Origin: Aradus depressus
Lineage: Eukaryota > Arthropoda > Insecta > Hemiptera > Aradidae
Length of the DNA: 64,000 nucleotides
Reading direction: 5' to 3'
NCBI GenBank assembly: GCA_963662175.1
Contig: OY759214.1
Span: 8,370,001-8,434,000 of the forward strand
This document shows, piece by piece, positions 51,894 to 63,175 of this stretch (the stretch's first letter is position 1; the number at the start of each line of letters is the position of its first letter). Under the pieces are notes generated by a model. That model made no database searches. It worked only from the letters and a program-made list of their open reading frames with translations, and was not told where the DNA came from. Both the position numbers and the translations under genes were made by a program.

Positions 51894-52224
51894 CCAATTA
51901 AAAATAATGAATTGCATTTTTTCTAATCTGTTTTTATTGACTTGTTTACAAACATCTTATCTATCCCCATTGAAAATACATAGGTGTATGTTCTGGGACG
52001 CATTCCTTACTTTTCTAGGACACAAATTCCTCAAAACCCGGATGTATGTCCTGGGACATTGGGCTTGAAATATCAAGTCCTGTGACGTAGCTAAGCATGT
52101 TATCTCGCCTGTCAGCCAATCAGCGTGCCAGGATGGGGCGGACACACCCCCAAACTTCATTCTGTGACGTCGCTAAGTCCCTTGATCGTTATCGGTGTCC
52201 CAGGACATACATTTCTATACTACT
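51894..52224 (-). repeat. right terminal inverted repeat of Polinton
   Basis: Reverse complement of 34613-34943; I find no mismatch by eye. The outermost bases are TATACTACT, and similarity stops sharply beyond 52224 and inside 51894. Confidence 0.95.
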
Positions 52225-52359
52225 AACGAGTTTATAAAACTTTGGAAAATACTTACTTCTCAAATGGAATAAGAAGTTGTCTTGCCACACTACAGTGTCA
52301 TCCTCTGTGGCTTATCACCAATCACTGCAAGGTTCGTACAAACTAACCTAATGAAAAAA

Positions 52360-52600
52360 GTAGTCTAGTAATTCTCATATTTTGTGTCGATACTTTCATT
52401 ATATCGGCAGTTATTAGGATTTTTGAGTTAAGTCTCTCCCTTAAAGCCCTCTTCCCTTTTTTTCGATTTGGCTGAAAAACAATAGTTGTCCTTATGAGAT
52501 TTGGAATTGACAAATGAAATGTTCATTCTATCGGGAGTTATTGTGTTCACAGGCAGAATTTTTTTTTTTCATTTTTGGTATGAGGGGGTCGGAAAATGTT
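52360..52600 (+). repeat. dispersed repeat family A, partial
   Basis: Two sub-units, an expanded T tract, and then the start of the GGTCGGAAAATG block. Confidence 0.75.
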
Positions 52601-52865
52601 TTTTTTTTTAGAGGTAATCCTTTTATTTTGTCATTGGGTGAGTAAACTTTTGGAAAGTACATTAGTGTGACAGTTCTCCAGTTGTCTTATCATTGGGTCA
52701 GCTCATGACATCCCATGTTTGAAGGAAGCGGCGCTTCCCCTTCCGTCAGATAGTCTTGGGAGGAAGTTCCCCTACTGCAGCCTCGTTCAAGGAATTTCAA
52801 TCATTCACTAACTCAGTTTCTATCCTCATTTTAGGATATTACGGTTATTTACTGCCGCCTTCTCA
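52601..52865. other. gene-free stretch
   Basis: Moderate GC, no signature recognised. Confidence 0.35.
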
Positions 52866-53010
52866 ACTGGAAACTCAATAGCATTTCTCTTCACGATATG
52901 CCCGGCCTACTGGAGTCTTCAGACCTTCATCTCTCTCCACGACATGCTTGGTCTACTGGAGTCTTCAGACCTTCATCTCTCTTTACGACATGCCTGGCCT
53001 ACTGGACTCC
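52866..53010 (+). repeat. 51-53-bp tandem repeat
   Basis: Units with CTCTCTNCACGACATGCCTGG and CCTACTGGAGTCTTCAGACC occur nearly three times. Confidence 0.85.
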
Positions 53011-53164
53011 TGGAGTACTGCATGTTCTTGGTTGAAGGACTCGGCTCACCTCTGCGCGCACATCGCATATATGAGCCCAGCTAGACAAAGCCATGAACCG
53101 CCTAGAATGAATACTCGGCAATTTGAAGAGTGTTTAGGTCCCTTCTTCGTCTTCCATCTGCCAC

Positions 53165-53710
53165 CATGAATTTTGCTTTTTCTTCGTTGACGGTTAAGCC
53201 CATTCTCCTTGCTGTCGCTTCCAAAGCCTCGAAAGAGCTTCTTAGGACGCTCTGACCGGGCTATGATGTCGACATCATCAGCATATGTCAAGGTCGTGGG
53301 TTCGTAGCCCGACCGAGGCCCTTAGTTTATTTTATCTGGGAGGTAAAATAAACTTAAGCACGCCGTCCTTCGGATGGGACGTTAAGCAATGGTCCCGAGC
53401 TTGTACGATGTCAGGTACTCGTTAAAGACCCCTACCCTAGGTGAATAAAAAATTAGGGTAGGCAAAATTTAGGACTCCCACAGTAGAGTCGGGCTCATGT
53501 CCACCAGAGTGACGAAAGAGCGCTCTGGTAGTAGGCGATATGACCTCGTAGTTAAAGCCCGGGCATGAGTCATAAAACCTAACCCAACCTCATCAGCATA
53601 TGCGAGGATCTGCACGGATTAGTTGAAAATGTGCTCGTAGGTCTGTATGCCTGAGTCCCTTATCACCTTCTCCAGGGTTATATTAAAGAGGGGACAGGCC
53701 AGGAGGAGGC
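53165..53710 (-). pseudogene. LINE reverse transcriptase fragment split by a SINE
   Basis: On the minus strand 53705-53590 encodes PLFNITLEKVIRDSGIQTYE and leads into a VQIL segment. After the SINE, 53287-53170 continues with AYADDVDIIARSE, the catalytic YADD motif, and a degraded GLxxNxxKxKI end. Removing the SINE and one copy of the 13-bp duplication restores collinearity at the position level. A stop is visible upstream of the YADD motif, so the fragment was dead or has died since. Confidence 0.88.
53288..53589 (+). mobile_element. 5'-truncated SINE with 13-bp target duplication
   Basis: Starts at TCAAGGTCGTGGGTTCG, just before the B box, so the A box is missing. It ends AAAACCTAACCCAACC. 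TCATCAGCATATG flanks it at 53275-53287 and 53590-53602. Confidence 0.95.
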
Positions 53711-54024
53711 GAAATCGGCCGCAGGGAAGGAGGCGCTCTGGGGAGGGGGCTCAACTAAAACCTCAATTACTGCCGATGTAAATGAATTTATCTACACAAA
53801 ATTTAGTTTGAGGGGGGAAGTAGATTGGCGATCATTCAACGATGTCTTTTCTTTTGTTACTGAGATAGTCATTATCAATAATTGCTTGATATTAGCACAA
53901 TGGAAGAGCTAACATAGGAAATGTGATGTTTTTAACCTTGATTATCTATCTAACATCCTGTTAGTTACTGACCACTTCTTGCTTTGGACATTCTGATTAT
54001 AAAAAATACATATTGTTATAATTC
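53711..54024 (-). repeat. dispersed repeat family A fragment and unclassified flank
   Basis: Family A covers about 53711-53855 (GCCGCAGGGAAGG, CAATTACTGCCGATGTAAATG, GAAGTAGATTGGCGATCATTC). The remainder is unclassified. Confidence 0.6.
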
Positions 54025-54345
54025 TTAGAGAATGTCGATAGCTCAGAGATAGCAATCTTGCTTACAGAGTACAAAACCTCGGGTTCGAAACCCGGCCGAG
54101 GCTCTTAGGTTTTATATCTGGGAAGAGAAAAAAATTGAGCACGTCATCCTTCGGATGGAACGTTAAGCGATGATCTGAGCAGTACAATATCAAGTACTCG
54201 TTAAATACCTCTGCTCTAGGTGAATAAAAAAATTAGGGGAGGCAAAATTTTAAACTCCCATAATAGAGTTGGGCTCATGTCCACCAGAGCGACAAAAGAG
54301 CGCACTGGTTGTAGGCGATATGACCTCGAAGTTAAAGCCTCTCCA
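54025..54345 (+). mobile_element. tRNA-derived SINE, full but diverged
   Basis: Head with TCGATAGCTCAGAGATAGC, B box CGGGTTCGAAACCCGG and body to CTCGAAGTTAAAGCC; the GGGCATGAG tail is lost. Confidence 0.88.
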
Positions 54346-54688
54346 AGATTCTAGCCTCTTCTTTTATCAGATAAATATACAATTTCTCAATACTATACAA
54401 TTCTCAACACCAAACTTTTAACGGGGGAACACTTCAATAGTTCTCCTTGTCTACATCCAAATCACTCCATTTTTCTTTTTGCACCCTCATCAGTCCTAGT
54501 ATTCTTATATATAATATATATATATTTGGTAAGTTTTTGGAATTGGGGCTCCTGATGCCCAGTCGTCCTAGAATTTTTAAAAATATTTTTTCATGTTTTT
54601 TCTGATAAAACTAAGTAAAAAATAAAGGGGGAGCATAAAATATATAAATATATATTTTTTTAATGCTTTCCCATGGGGTTTCTCTATA
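54346..54688. other. gene-free stretch
   Basis: AT-rich, with an (AT)n run near 54505-54525. Confidence 0.4.
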
Positions 54689-54946
54689 CAGGGTGGCCCA
54701 GATAAGCAGGCCACAAGTGAAATAACTACTAAACGGTTAGAGATATCAAAATTGTGCATAGGACTTAAGTTGTAGCACTCGCCGAGAGCTATAGTATGGC
54801 GTCCTCGAAAAGACAAAAATGACCCTTTTAATGGCTCAAACAGCCCTTCGAAGGGCGGGGTTCCCTTTTGACCCTTAAGTTTCATTACATTTTATTAAAG
54901 TACTAAAGAAACAAGGAAGAACTGTGCAAACAGATTTTCAGAAAAG
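54689..54946 (+). mobile_element. solo arm of the 18588 foldback family
   Basis: After a TA, CAGGGTGGCCCAGATAAGC begins a sequence collinear with 18588-18833. It stops at CAGATTTTC with no second arm, so half the hairpin has been lost. Confidence 0.9.
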
Positions 54947-55074
54947 GTCAACATTTTATTTCTTCGGATACAATACATACAACTAGATTTTTGAAATCCT
55001 TACTGTGGTTTACAGTTTTATGCACCAATCCTAGATTATTTCATTCAATATTAACTAAAATACGAAGAATGTTT

Positions 55075-55400
55075 TATATAGTTAGTATAACTCATGCCCG
55101 GGCTTTAACTACGAGGTCATATCGCCTACTACCAGAGCGCTCTTTCGTCACTCAGGTGGACATGAGCCCGACTCTACTATGGGAGTCCTAAATTTTGCAT
55201 ACCCTAAATGTTTACTCTAAATTAATCATACATGGTAGGGGTCCTTAACGAATACCTGACATCGTACAGGCTCGGGACCATCGCTTAACATCCGAAGGAC
55301 GGCGTGCTTAAGTTTATTTTACCTCCCAGATAAAATAAACTAAGGGCCTTCCTTGAGCTCGGAAGGCAAGCACGCATGCTACTGAGCTACCGGCGCCCTC
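55075..55400 (-). mobile_element. full-length tRNA-derived SINE
   Basis: Reverse copy from the AACTCATGCCCGGGC tail to the TGAGCTACCGGCGCCCTCA head; the region around the B box is shortened. Confidence 0.9.
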
Positions 55401-56286
55401 AGTGTTTTATATTTTATAATTATAACTGTATTTTATAATGTAAGTTCCATGTCACAATATAAATATATATATTTATAGATGAGAAGCTGTACGTGTTTGT
55501 TATATAATATATAATTCAAATCACCTCATGGATCCGAACAAGGTTGTCTTATATAAGATACCGTCTAGCGACATCAACTAGGAACTGTGGTCGATAGCCG
55601 TTCTCCAAACTAACTAAGAGGATGTAAGTCAGAAATCAAGGTTCTTTGGTTATATCATCAAATCTCCAACAATATCATGCCAGTTTCGATAATAACAAAC
55701 TATTCTCGATAATGTCAAACTCAAGATTTTCTTGAGTCAATAAAATTCGAAGTTAAATATAAGAATACAAATAAAGTTTAAAAATGCGAATATAAAATCA
55801 ATAATAATGTAAGAATAACGTCCTCAGATTAAAAAAATTATTTGGAAATAGCAAACAGAATAAATACATTGTGTTATAGGTTAAGTGGTTAGTGGTTTAG
55901 GAAGGTTACCTGGGAAACCGGGGAACGGAACATACGAGTCCTATACTACTACGGAATGGACTACCTCTCTATCGATATCGGATTAGGAAATCGATTATTT
56001 GAGTTGAAGTAAAAAGTTGTGGGAGATTGGAAGTAATTTCAGTTGGCTGTGAGAAGGACATAATAGTTTTATCTTAAATACACATATCGGTAGATGAAAC
56101 CAAAACAAAAATATCGATACCGTAAATATCAAAAACTAAAACACCGATACAAATATTTTTCTAAGCAGTATCGATATATCCCGTGTCGATATGCATCTCT
56201 TGAGTTTAATAGCTCTCGGAACCCAGAACAGTAGTATACGTAATCAGAACATACTGACCGCATGAAATACAGTATCCTGTCTTATA
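55401..56286. other. gene-free stretch
   Basis: Nearly 0.9 kb with no recognised repeat, RNA or coding exon. Confidence 0.4.
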
Positions 56287-56615
56287 GTAGGTTTGGTTAG
56301 ATTTTATGACTCATGCCCGGGCTTTAACTACGAGGTCATATCGCCTACTACCAGAGCGCTCTTTCGTCACTCTGGTGGACATGAGCCCGACTCTACTATG
56401 GGAGTCCTAAATATGCCTACCCTTAATTTTTATTCATTTAGGGCAGGGGTCTTTAACGAGTACCTGACATCGTACAGGCTCGGGACCATCGCTTAACGTC
56501 CCATCCGAAGGACGGCGTGCTCAAGTTTATTTCACCTCCCAGATAAAATAAACTAAGGGCCTCGGTCGGGTTACGAACCCACGAACTTGAGCTCAGAAGA
56601 CAAGCACGCATACCA
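56287..56615 (-). mobile_element. tRNA-derived SINE, nearly full length
   Basis: From GGTTTGGTTAG tail sequence and TCATGCCCGGGCTTTAACTAC to GGGTTACGAACCCACGAACTTGAGC (B-box region) and a diverged A-box end. Confidence 0.9.
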
Positions 56616-56707
56616 CTTGTCTTACAGTAGTAACCTGTCATACAGGTTTATCAATTAAGGTTGTTGTATGGTATTTTATAGATTAAAGTTGTTGTATGTT
56701 AGATTTG

Positions 56708-56854
56708 AGTAAAATATATGAACATTAAAACTGTGACTAAACAAACAATAACCTTTAAATTATTTACACCTAAACAAACTAAAATATTATATCTAAACAA
56801 AACAAAATACGGTTATTGTTTGTTTAGTCAGTTTAATGTTTCATATATTTTACT
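56708..56854. repeat. 147-bp hairpin element
   Basis: AGTAAAATATATGAACATTAAAACTG...CAATAACC returns in reverse complement at 56810-56854. The arms are about 45 bp with a 57-bp centre. Confidence 0.85.
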
Positions 56855-57039
56855 AAAACCTAGCATACATCATCTCATTAATATTGTGTACATGTCAATA
56901 CAGGCCCTGAAGAAAGTTTGGCAGATATTCCACTAGTTGATGAAAACATCGACCATAGCGCCATCTCTCCTTTCTCATACAGGTTTATGTTAGAGGTAAC
57001 TCTGTATTCGCAAACAGAATTTTTTATAGGTATTCAAAA

Positions 57040-57237
57040 ATAAAAAAAAAATCTTGTTTCAAATCCAAACATTATTTCATTTTTTTTGCCAGTTACGCCC
57101 CAGATATTTATTTCGAATCTTATATATAGTAATTCATTTTATTTCTCTTGGTTTATTCTTTTATGAATTTTCGTTATTATTTTATTTTTATTATTATTTA
57201 TTTTTTATTTATTTATTCATTCACATGTTTCTAATGG
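57040..57237 (+). repeat. left half of repeat interrupted by foldback
   Basis: Resembles 18270-18440 in composition and blocks (ATCCAAACA and long T-rich tracts). Continues beyond the foldback at 58745. Confidence 0.45.
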
Positions 57238-58744
57238 GGGTCATTCCATCTATAATCGGACAGAAATTAATCAACCACCACCAATTTTACTGAAAACAAT
57301 TTTTTTCGACTTATTGTTATGAAAAAACAATATTGAGCTTATAAAAAACATTGAAATATTTATCTCTTCAGTTTTGAACGAATAATATCGATTTTAATGA
57401 AAATCGATGGACTTTTTAAACAAATGCTTTTACAAATCATCTGAAACGATACAAAAAATTAATCTACACTGCATTTCGGTAGCCGGGAGTCTATTCTATC
57501 AAAAATTGTGCGAACAGATTTTTGTTTTCTATACAGACTCGAATAATAGCTTAAATACGATAAAAATGAGCAAAATTTCAAAAATTAATTCCTCAAAAAC
57601 ACAATCTCCGATTTTGCTGAAATTTTTACACATGTTTCTTCAGAGTCTAAACTATTTTCAGGAATAATTTCAGCCATGTTTATTTATACTATTCAAAGAT
57701 ATCACAATTTACACTTTAGAAGAACAATTTAACGAATCGACTTCCTTCTGGTGTTCATCCTACAGTCTTGCGTTTCCTGGTTGACCTGAAAAATCGATTT
57801 ACTTTATAATTTTGTACATTTTCAACAATATATGAAAGTAAAAGACTTAATTTTTACAGAGTTAAGAGAGGCCCATGTGCATTTTCATTGTAATTTTTGG
57901 AAACTTCATATTGGACACCACGTACAATCCAAGACTAAGTCTTCAATTCTGCGTTACCATCAGCTAGTGGCAAACACGCATAAAATTTCCTGATCCCTCT
58001 GATGACCACAGCATTCTTGAATCTTCTTTCCATCTTCGTGTTATGAATTTTCATTTGATCGATGAATTTGACATACCAACTGTCGGTAATATGTACTCCA
58101 TGAAATAATCGTATAGATGCACAGAGTTTGAATGGTATTTATAATGCATATATATAATCGACACTGTAGATAATTTATAATGATCGAAAAAAGAATTAAA
58201 TTCCCAAAAATAGTCTTTTTTATAAACACCAGGAAGAAAGTCGATTCGTTGAATTGTTCTTCTAAAGTGTAAATTGTCATATCTTTGAATAGTATAAATA
58301 AACATGGCTGAATTTTTTCCTGAAAATAGTTTAGACTCTGAAGAAACATGAGTAAAAATTTCAGCAAAATCGGAGATTGTGTTTTTGAGGAGTTAATTTT
58401 TGAAATTTTGCTCATTTTTTTCTCATTTAAGCTATTATTCGAGTCTGTATAGAAAAAAAAAATCTGTTCGCACAATTTTTTGATAGAATAGACTCCCGGC
58501 TACCGAAATGCAGTGTAGATTAATTTTTTGTATCGTTTCAGATGATTTGTAAAAGCATTTGTTTAAAAAGTCCATCGATTATCATTAAAATCGATATTAT
58601 TCGTTCAAAACTGAAGAGATAAATATTTCAATGTTTTTTATAGGCTCAATATTGTTTTATCATAGCAATAAGTCGAAAAAAATTGTTTTCAGTAAAATTG
58701 ATGGTGGTTGATTAATTTCTGTCCGATTATAGATGGAATGACCC
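57238..58744. mobile_element. 1.5-kb foldback element
   Basis: GGGTCATTCCATCTATAATC and its reverse complement form the ends. Inverted arms of about 520 bp (57238-57760 and 58221-58744) are highly similar, with a 460-bp unique centre. The right flank is TA; a TA lies 4 bp outside the left end. Open frames in the arms mirror each other and have no known domain. Non-autonomous. Confidence 0.93.
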
Positions 58745-59135
58745 TAATATATATTTTTAATATTAGTTATTGTTATTTTGTTTTCTTTCTCATTTCTTAT
58801 ATTTCGCACAATTTGACCTGATGAAGGGACGAAAAAACGTCCCGAAATATAGTCGTGAAAAAGACACTCCCCAAAGAGTTATAAAAAATTATTAGCTTAA
58901 TTTAGATTAAATAAAAAACTGTTTATTGTATCATTATTTTTGTACTATTTCAATTATTTATTTATCTATTTAATTTTATTTTTTAGTTATAAATTGTATT
59001 GTTATTACTCTCTCTCACATTTATTTGAGAGAAATAGTTGTTTATGTATCTAATTCTTAAGCTATCTTAATAGATATAGTCTTATGAGGTATCCTATTAC
59101 CATGTTATGGTTTGAAGGAAATAAATATTAGTATT
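58745..59135 (+). repeat. right half of repeat shared with 19602-19810
   Basis: Contains GACCTGATGAAGGGACG with AACGTCCCGAAAT and GTCGTGAAAAAGACA, then the TATCCTATTACCATGTTA end block. No coding part. Confidence 0.6.
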
Positions 59136-59415
59136 ATCACAGTAACCGAAATACAGAAGTTAGTTGGAAAAACATGAAAACCGCGTCTGATAAACATGAC
59201 ATATAGAGTGTTAGACCATGTTGGCTGATTTTTTGATAAATGATAGCGCGGCTGCAAGAGAGAACTTTATTAGATGCTAAATGACAAAAGTGTCAACAGT
59301 GACATCATACCTCACACTGACTCCTGTCTGATTTATAAATGAGAAGTGGAGTGGAGGGGGGAGGGCATCATTAGTCGCGGCCGCGTATCCAGGTTACACA
59401 TTGTTGTGGTCATTT

Positions 59416-59755
59416 GTTCATCACTCAAGGGATATCCGGATGAGTGAAGTCGTCTCTCCTTCACTCAATGGATATTCGGATAAGTGAGGTCGCCTCTCAT
59501 CCATCCTATCAACTGTTCATCACTCAATGGCTATCCGGATAAGTGAGGTTGTCTCTCATGCATCCTATCAATGGTTCATCACTCAATGGCTATCCGGATA
59601 AGTGAGGTCGTCTCTCATCCATCCTATCAACTGTTCATCACCCAAATGATATCCGGATAAGCGAGGTCGTCTCTCCTCCATCCTATCAACTGTTCATCAC
59701 TCAATAGATATGCGGATAAGTGAGGTGGCCTCTTCTCCATTCCATCAACTCCCCA
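59416..59755 (+). repeat. 59-bp tandem repeat, about six units
   Basis: Units of GTTCATCACTCAATGGCTATC-CGGATAAGTGAGGTCGTCTC-TCATCCATCCTATCAACT type. Confidence 0.95.
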
Positions 59756-59905
59756 GCTCGAACTGTCTTCGTAAATGTAACTAGAACTCCCAAGCTCGAA
59801 CTGTCTTCGTAAATGTAACTAGAACTCCCCAGCTCGAACTGTCTTCGTAAATGTAACTAGAACTCCCCAGCTCGAACTCTCTTCGTAAATATAAATGTAA
59901 CTGTA
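59750..59905 (+). repeat. 40-bp tandem repeat, about four units
   Basis: Units of CCCCAGCTCGAACTGTCTTC-GTAAATGTAACTAGAACT directly follow the 59-bp array. Confidence 0.95.
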
Positions 59906-60298
59906 CATTGAATACTTCTGAAAATTATTTGGATTTTATTCATTTCACAGTATATTGAAAAATGTCTGAAAAGTCTCGGAGGTTCTCCACTTTAAAACGA
60001 CACGGACCCCTGAACCTCCATTGACCCCACGCCCACATCCTAAGGGGACCATATTGACCACTTCTATAAACTGTTACACAGACCTTCGGGTCACATCATC
60101 CTCTCCATTCGCCAAGTATCTCTCATTTAAATATGAAGAGTTTGGACCTAATGCGGACGTCCGCTCCAATCTGTCAACTCACTGACTCTACCCACCAGCG
60201 CTCTGCTCACCTAAATACAGTACCGTACCACAAGATATTTAAAATGATCAACATACATAGCGTCAGAGATCTCCTAAGTCTACTTTAACACTGATTAA
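59906..60298. other. degraded LINE upstream sequence
   Basis: GC is mixed and it leads into the RT fragment. Probably further decayed Jockey-like coding sequence, but no frame is clear. Confidence 0.4.
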
Positions 60299-60718
60299 CT
60301 CTTTGTACGACTCACATGGAAACTACACATTAACAGAAAACTACAGCTAGCATATTCACGACTTAACACCCTCTACCCTCTCATAAACAGAAACACGCCA
60401 CTTAAACACACATGTACTATTCTGCTATACAAGACACTCCTACTTCCACTTCTAACATACGACTGTCTAGTCTGGATCGGTATCAGCAACACTAACATGA
60501 AACGACTACAAACATTTCAAAATAAAGTACTCCGAATAGCAACAAACGCACCCTGGTTTGTCAGGAATCACAAAATCCACGAAGAATTGGGTGTTCCTCT
60601 TTTTGCAGCTCACATCGAGAAACTAGTGAAGAATGACCACGAAGGCCTTGTGAATTGTGATGCGCCTACTCCTGGGAGGCGACTCAAACAAAGACTGTAC
60701 CAGGACTTCCTACTTTAA
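60299..60718 (+). pseudogene. Jockey-like LINE reverse transcriptase C-terminus
   Basis: The frame is open from about 60299 to the stop at 60716. LTWKLHINRKLQLAYSRLNT is followed by LLLPLLTYDCLVW, then LQTFQNKVLRIATNAPWFVR and an IHEELGVP segment. These are the conserved post-catalytic blocks of Jockey-clade LINEs. The catalytic YADD part and everything upstream are lost. Confidence 0.85.
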
Positions 60719-60969
60719 ACTTCTTTTTGCATATATTTGTGCATAGCATGTATTCTGCTGGACCAAATAAATGTTATTGTTTGTTCGCTTAATGACCTAG
60801 CTAGTCCAAAAGAAAGCTTATCAAACTAAAAATGTAAGCAGAAAATACACAAATGTCTCTATATAACTAATAAAAATCACCTCTGTCTAAAATAAACAAC
60901 ATTACTTATATTTTAAAAAGTATATTCTCAACCAAATAATAATAAAAAAACTGGATGAAATAAACAATA

Positions 60970-61265
60970 AAAGCAACTATTCTTCTTCTTCTTCTTCCTG
61001 CGGCGCTACGGTCCTGAAAGAACACGGGCCTCCGTCACAATCCTCCTCCATTCGTCTCGATCCAAAACCTTCTCCCTCCATCCTCTGATGCCCAACACTC
61101 TGAGATCCACCTCGACGTCGTCCAGCCAACGGAGTCTAGGTCTTCCTCTTCTCCTGGCACCGCCTGGCCTACCCTAGAGGGCTTGTTTAGGGAGTCTTCC
61201 TCCGTCCATTCTCTCTACGTGGCCCAACCAACGTAATCTCGCCTGCTTGATCACGGATACCAGGT
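60970..61265 (-). pseudogene. LINE C-terminus and 3' end with (GAA)n tail
   Basis: Minus-strand relative of 29760-29980 (LRWLGHVERM-type block near 61230-61200, Arg-rich linker, DDVEVDL near 61120). Its 3' untranslated part ends in a (TTC)n run at 60980-60997 on the plus strand. Confidence 0.8.
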
Positions 61266-61319
61266 CAGAATCCCCGTAGAGGCAACTATTAACACACACA
61301 AATTTCTAAAACGTAGAAG

Positions 61320-61680
61320 ACTCCTTAGTCCTCATACTAAACTTTTCCGTCGATATATTCATTACATCGGTAGTTTTTAGGGTTTTTGAATTGAGTTCCC
61401 TCCCTTGAACCTCCCCTTCCCATGGCCATGGCCTGAAAGTTTGAGTTCAAATATGAAATTTCATGTCGATATGTTCATTACATCGGCAGTTACTGGTTTT
61501 TGAGTTGAGTTCCCAGTCTGATCCCCCCCTTCCCTTCTGGCGATTCCGCTGAAAATGAATGGGTCGTACTTATGGGGTTTTGTTATGAGATTTCTTTACG
61601 TTTGAAGACTGAGCGGAAACTCGGTTAATTTCTCATGGGGAAGTACATTACCACTTATTCACCAATAATTTTTTTTACTT
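61320..61680 (+). repeat. dispersed repeat family A
   Basis: Two to three sub-units, ending in ATGGGGAAGTACATTACCACTTATTCACC. Confidence 0.8.
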
Positions 61681-61974
61681 TTACATTCAATTCGTTCAAA
61701 AATTGTCTTTTACATAAAAATATTTTATATTTCCGAGCAATGGAATTAAGCTATGAGCTAGGAACGTGACTGAATGTGTGGCGTGTCGCGTTAGCTAACC
61801 TTGAGAGAGAGCGATTATCCATAGAGTATGAAGTGTATGCGTGACCTGTCCTCTCTACAAGAGATCAGAGTCATCAAGCTAAAGGATAGCTTACTTTTCG
61901 TAAAATATATGATATTAAAGAGAAACCGAAGGAGTATGACGGAGATCCCATGTATATGAGGCTAGAGTTAGTTA

Positions 61975-62155
61975 TTATGACTCATGCCCGGGCTTTCAAC
62001 TACGAGGTCATATCGCCTACTAACAGAGCGCTCTTTCGTCGTTCTGGGTGGATATGAGCCAGACTAAATTTTGTTTTATTTACCAGAGATAGGGTCTTTA
62101 ATAAGTACCTTAACGAAGGACGGGTTGATCAAGACTTTTTTACCTCCCAGTTGGA
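61975..62155 (-). mobile_element. tRNA-derived SINE, body only
   Basis: From ACTCATGCCCGGGCTTTCAAC to TTTTACCTCCCAG with a deletion across the central part. Confidence 0.85.
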
Positions 62156-62324
62156 CGGCGTGAAACATAAATCATGTCTTTGAAATTTCGATAACGTTGT
62201 ACTGTCTGAGTTAGAAACTGAACACAAAACACAACTTACGTTCCCATATATTTAAATCCAAAACCACAAAAGGACGTCAAAGATACATTTTTAGCCGAGA
62301 AGAACCGGGAGTGAGGGATGTGGG

Positions 62325-62600
62325 GTTGAAGGAGCAGCTGAACTCGAAAACCGTGATAACAGCGATCTAATGAATGTATCGACACGAAATTTTATATGAG
62401 AAGATTTAGAAGTCCTTGAGTTAGATACATTTGATTTTCAAAAAAATCGGTAGAACGGAAGAGCGAAAACTTAGTTCATTAATTAGCGCTGAGACTAAAT
62501 TTGTGTAGGCAAAATTTAGGACTCTCACAGTAGGAGTCGTGCTCGTGTCTAGGCGATACGACCTCGTAGTTAAAGCCCGGACACGAGTGACAAATACATA
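62325..62600. repeat. family A fragment followed by SINE tail
   Basis: Bases 62325-62490 are reverse family A (ACCGTGATAACAGCGATCTAATG). Bases 62498-62600 are a forward SINE 3' part (GGCAAAATTTAGGACTCTCAC to GCCCGGACACGAGTGAC). Confidence 0.75.
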
Positions 62601-62639
62601 TAAATAAACTAACGTAAAGATAAATTACTTATCAAAAAA

Positions 62640-63175
62640 GATAACGAGTTAATCAGTTAACTTTTCACTCCCCCCTCCAAAACTGTTTAAACAAATATTC
62701 AACAGTTGACTTACACAGGGGCTCCTAAATCCTCAATTAAATATGTCGATAAATTCATTACATCGGCATTTTTTTTTTAGTTGAGCCCCCCTCCCCCCCG
62801 ATCCCCCCTTTATTTCTGCCGCTGAAAACTAATGTGTCGTCCTTTTGGGGTTTCGAATTCACATATGAAATTTTGTATCGATACATTCATTCTATCGGCA
62901 GTTATAACAATTTTTCAGTCTCTCCCTTAAAGCCCTCTTCCCTTTGGTCGATTTGGCTGAAAAACAAAAGGTGTCGTCGTTAGGGGGTTCTGGATTCACA
63001 TATAAAGTTTTGTGTTGATACATTTTATCGGGAGTTATCGTGTGCACAAACACACAGACATAATTCTTTTTTTTTTCATATTTGAAATCTAGACTTTGGA
63101 AAACATGAAATTCCGTTGAAAACTCCGAATCGACATTTTGACCGATTACATAACTTCCCCTATAGCTGTGGAAGT
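62640..63175 (+). repeat. dispersed repeat family A, near full length
   Basis: Forward copy with three sub-units, ending in the CGATTACATAACTTCCCCTATAGCTG terminus. Comparing it with 27645-28275 defines both ends of the family. Confidence 0.85.

Larger units (their letters stand above)
34613..52224. mobile_element. Polinton/Maverick (adintovirus-like) element, 17.6 kb
   Basis: The element is defined by 331-bp inverted repeats at 34613-34943 and 51894-52224. Between them lie protein-primed DNA polymerase, RVE integrase, A32-type ATPase, adenain-like protease and two capsid-protein candidates, the hallmark set of Polintons. Accessory dUTPase, PLA2 and BIR genes are added. All main frames are open. 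Composition is distinctly AT-rich. I see no 6-bp target duplication: the flanks are CCTAGG on the left and AACGAG on the right. It encodes what is needed for self-synthesis and for virion assembly, so it could be an integrated virus. Confidence 0.97.
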
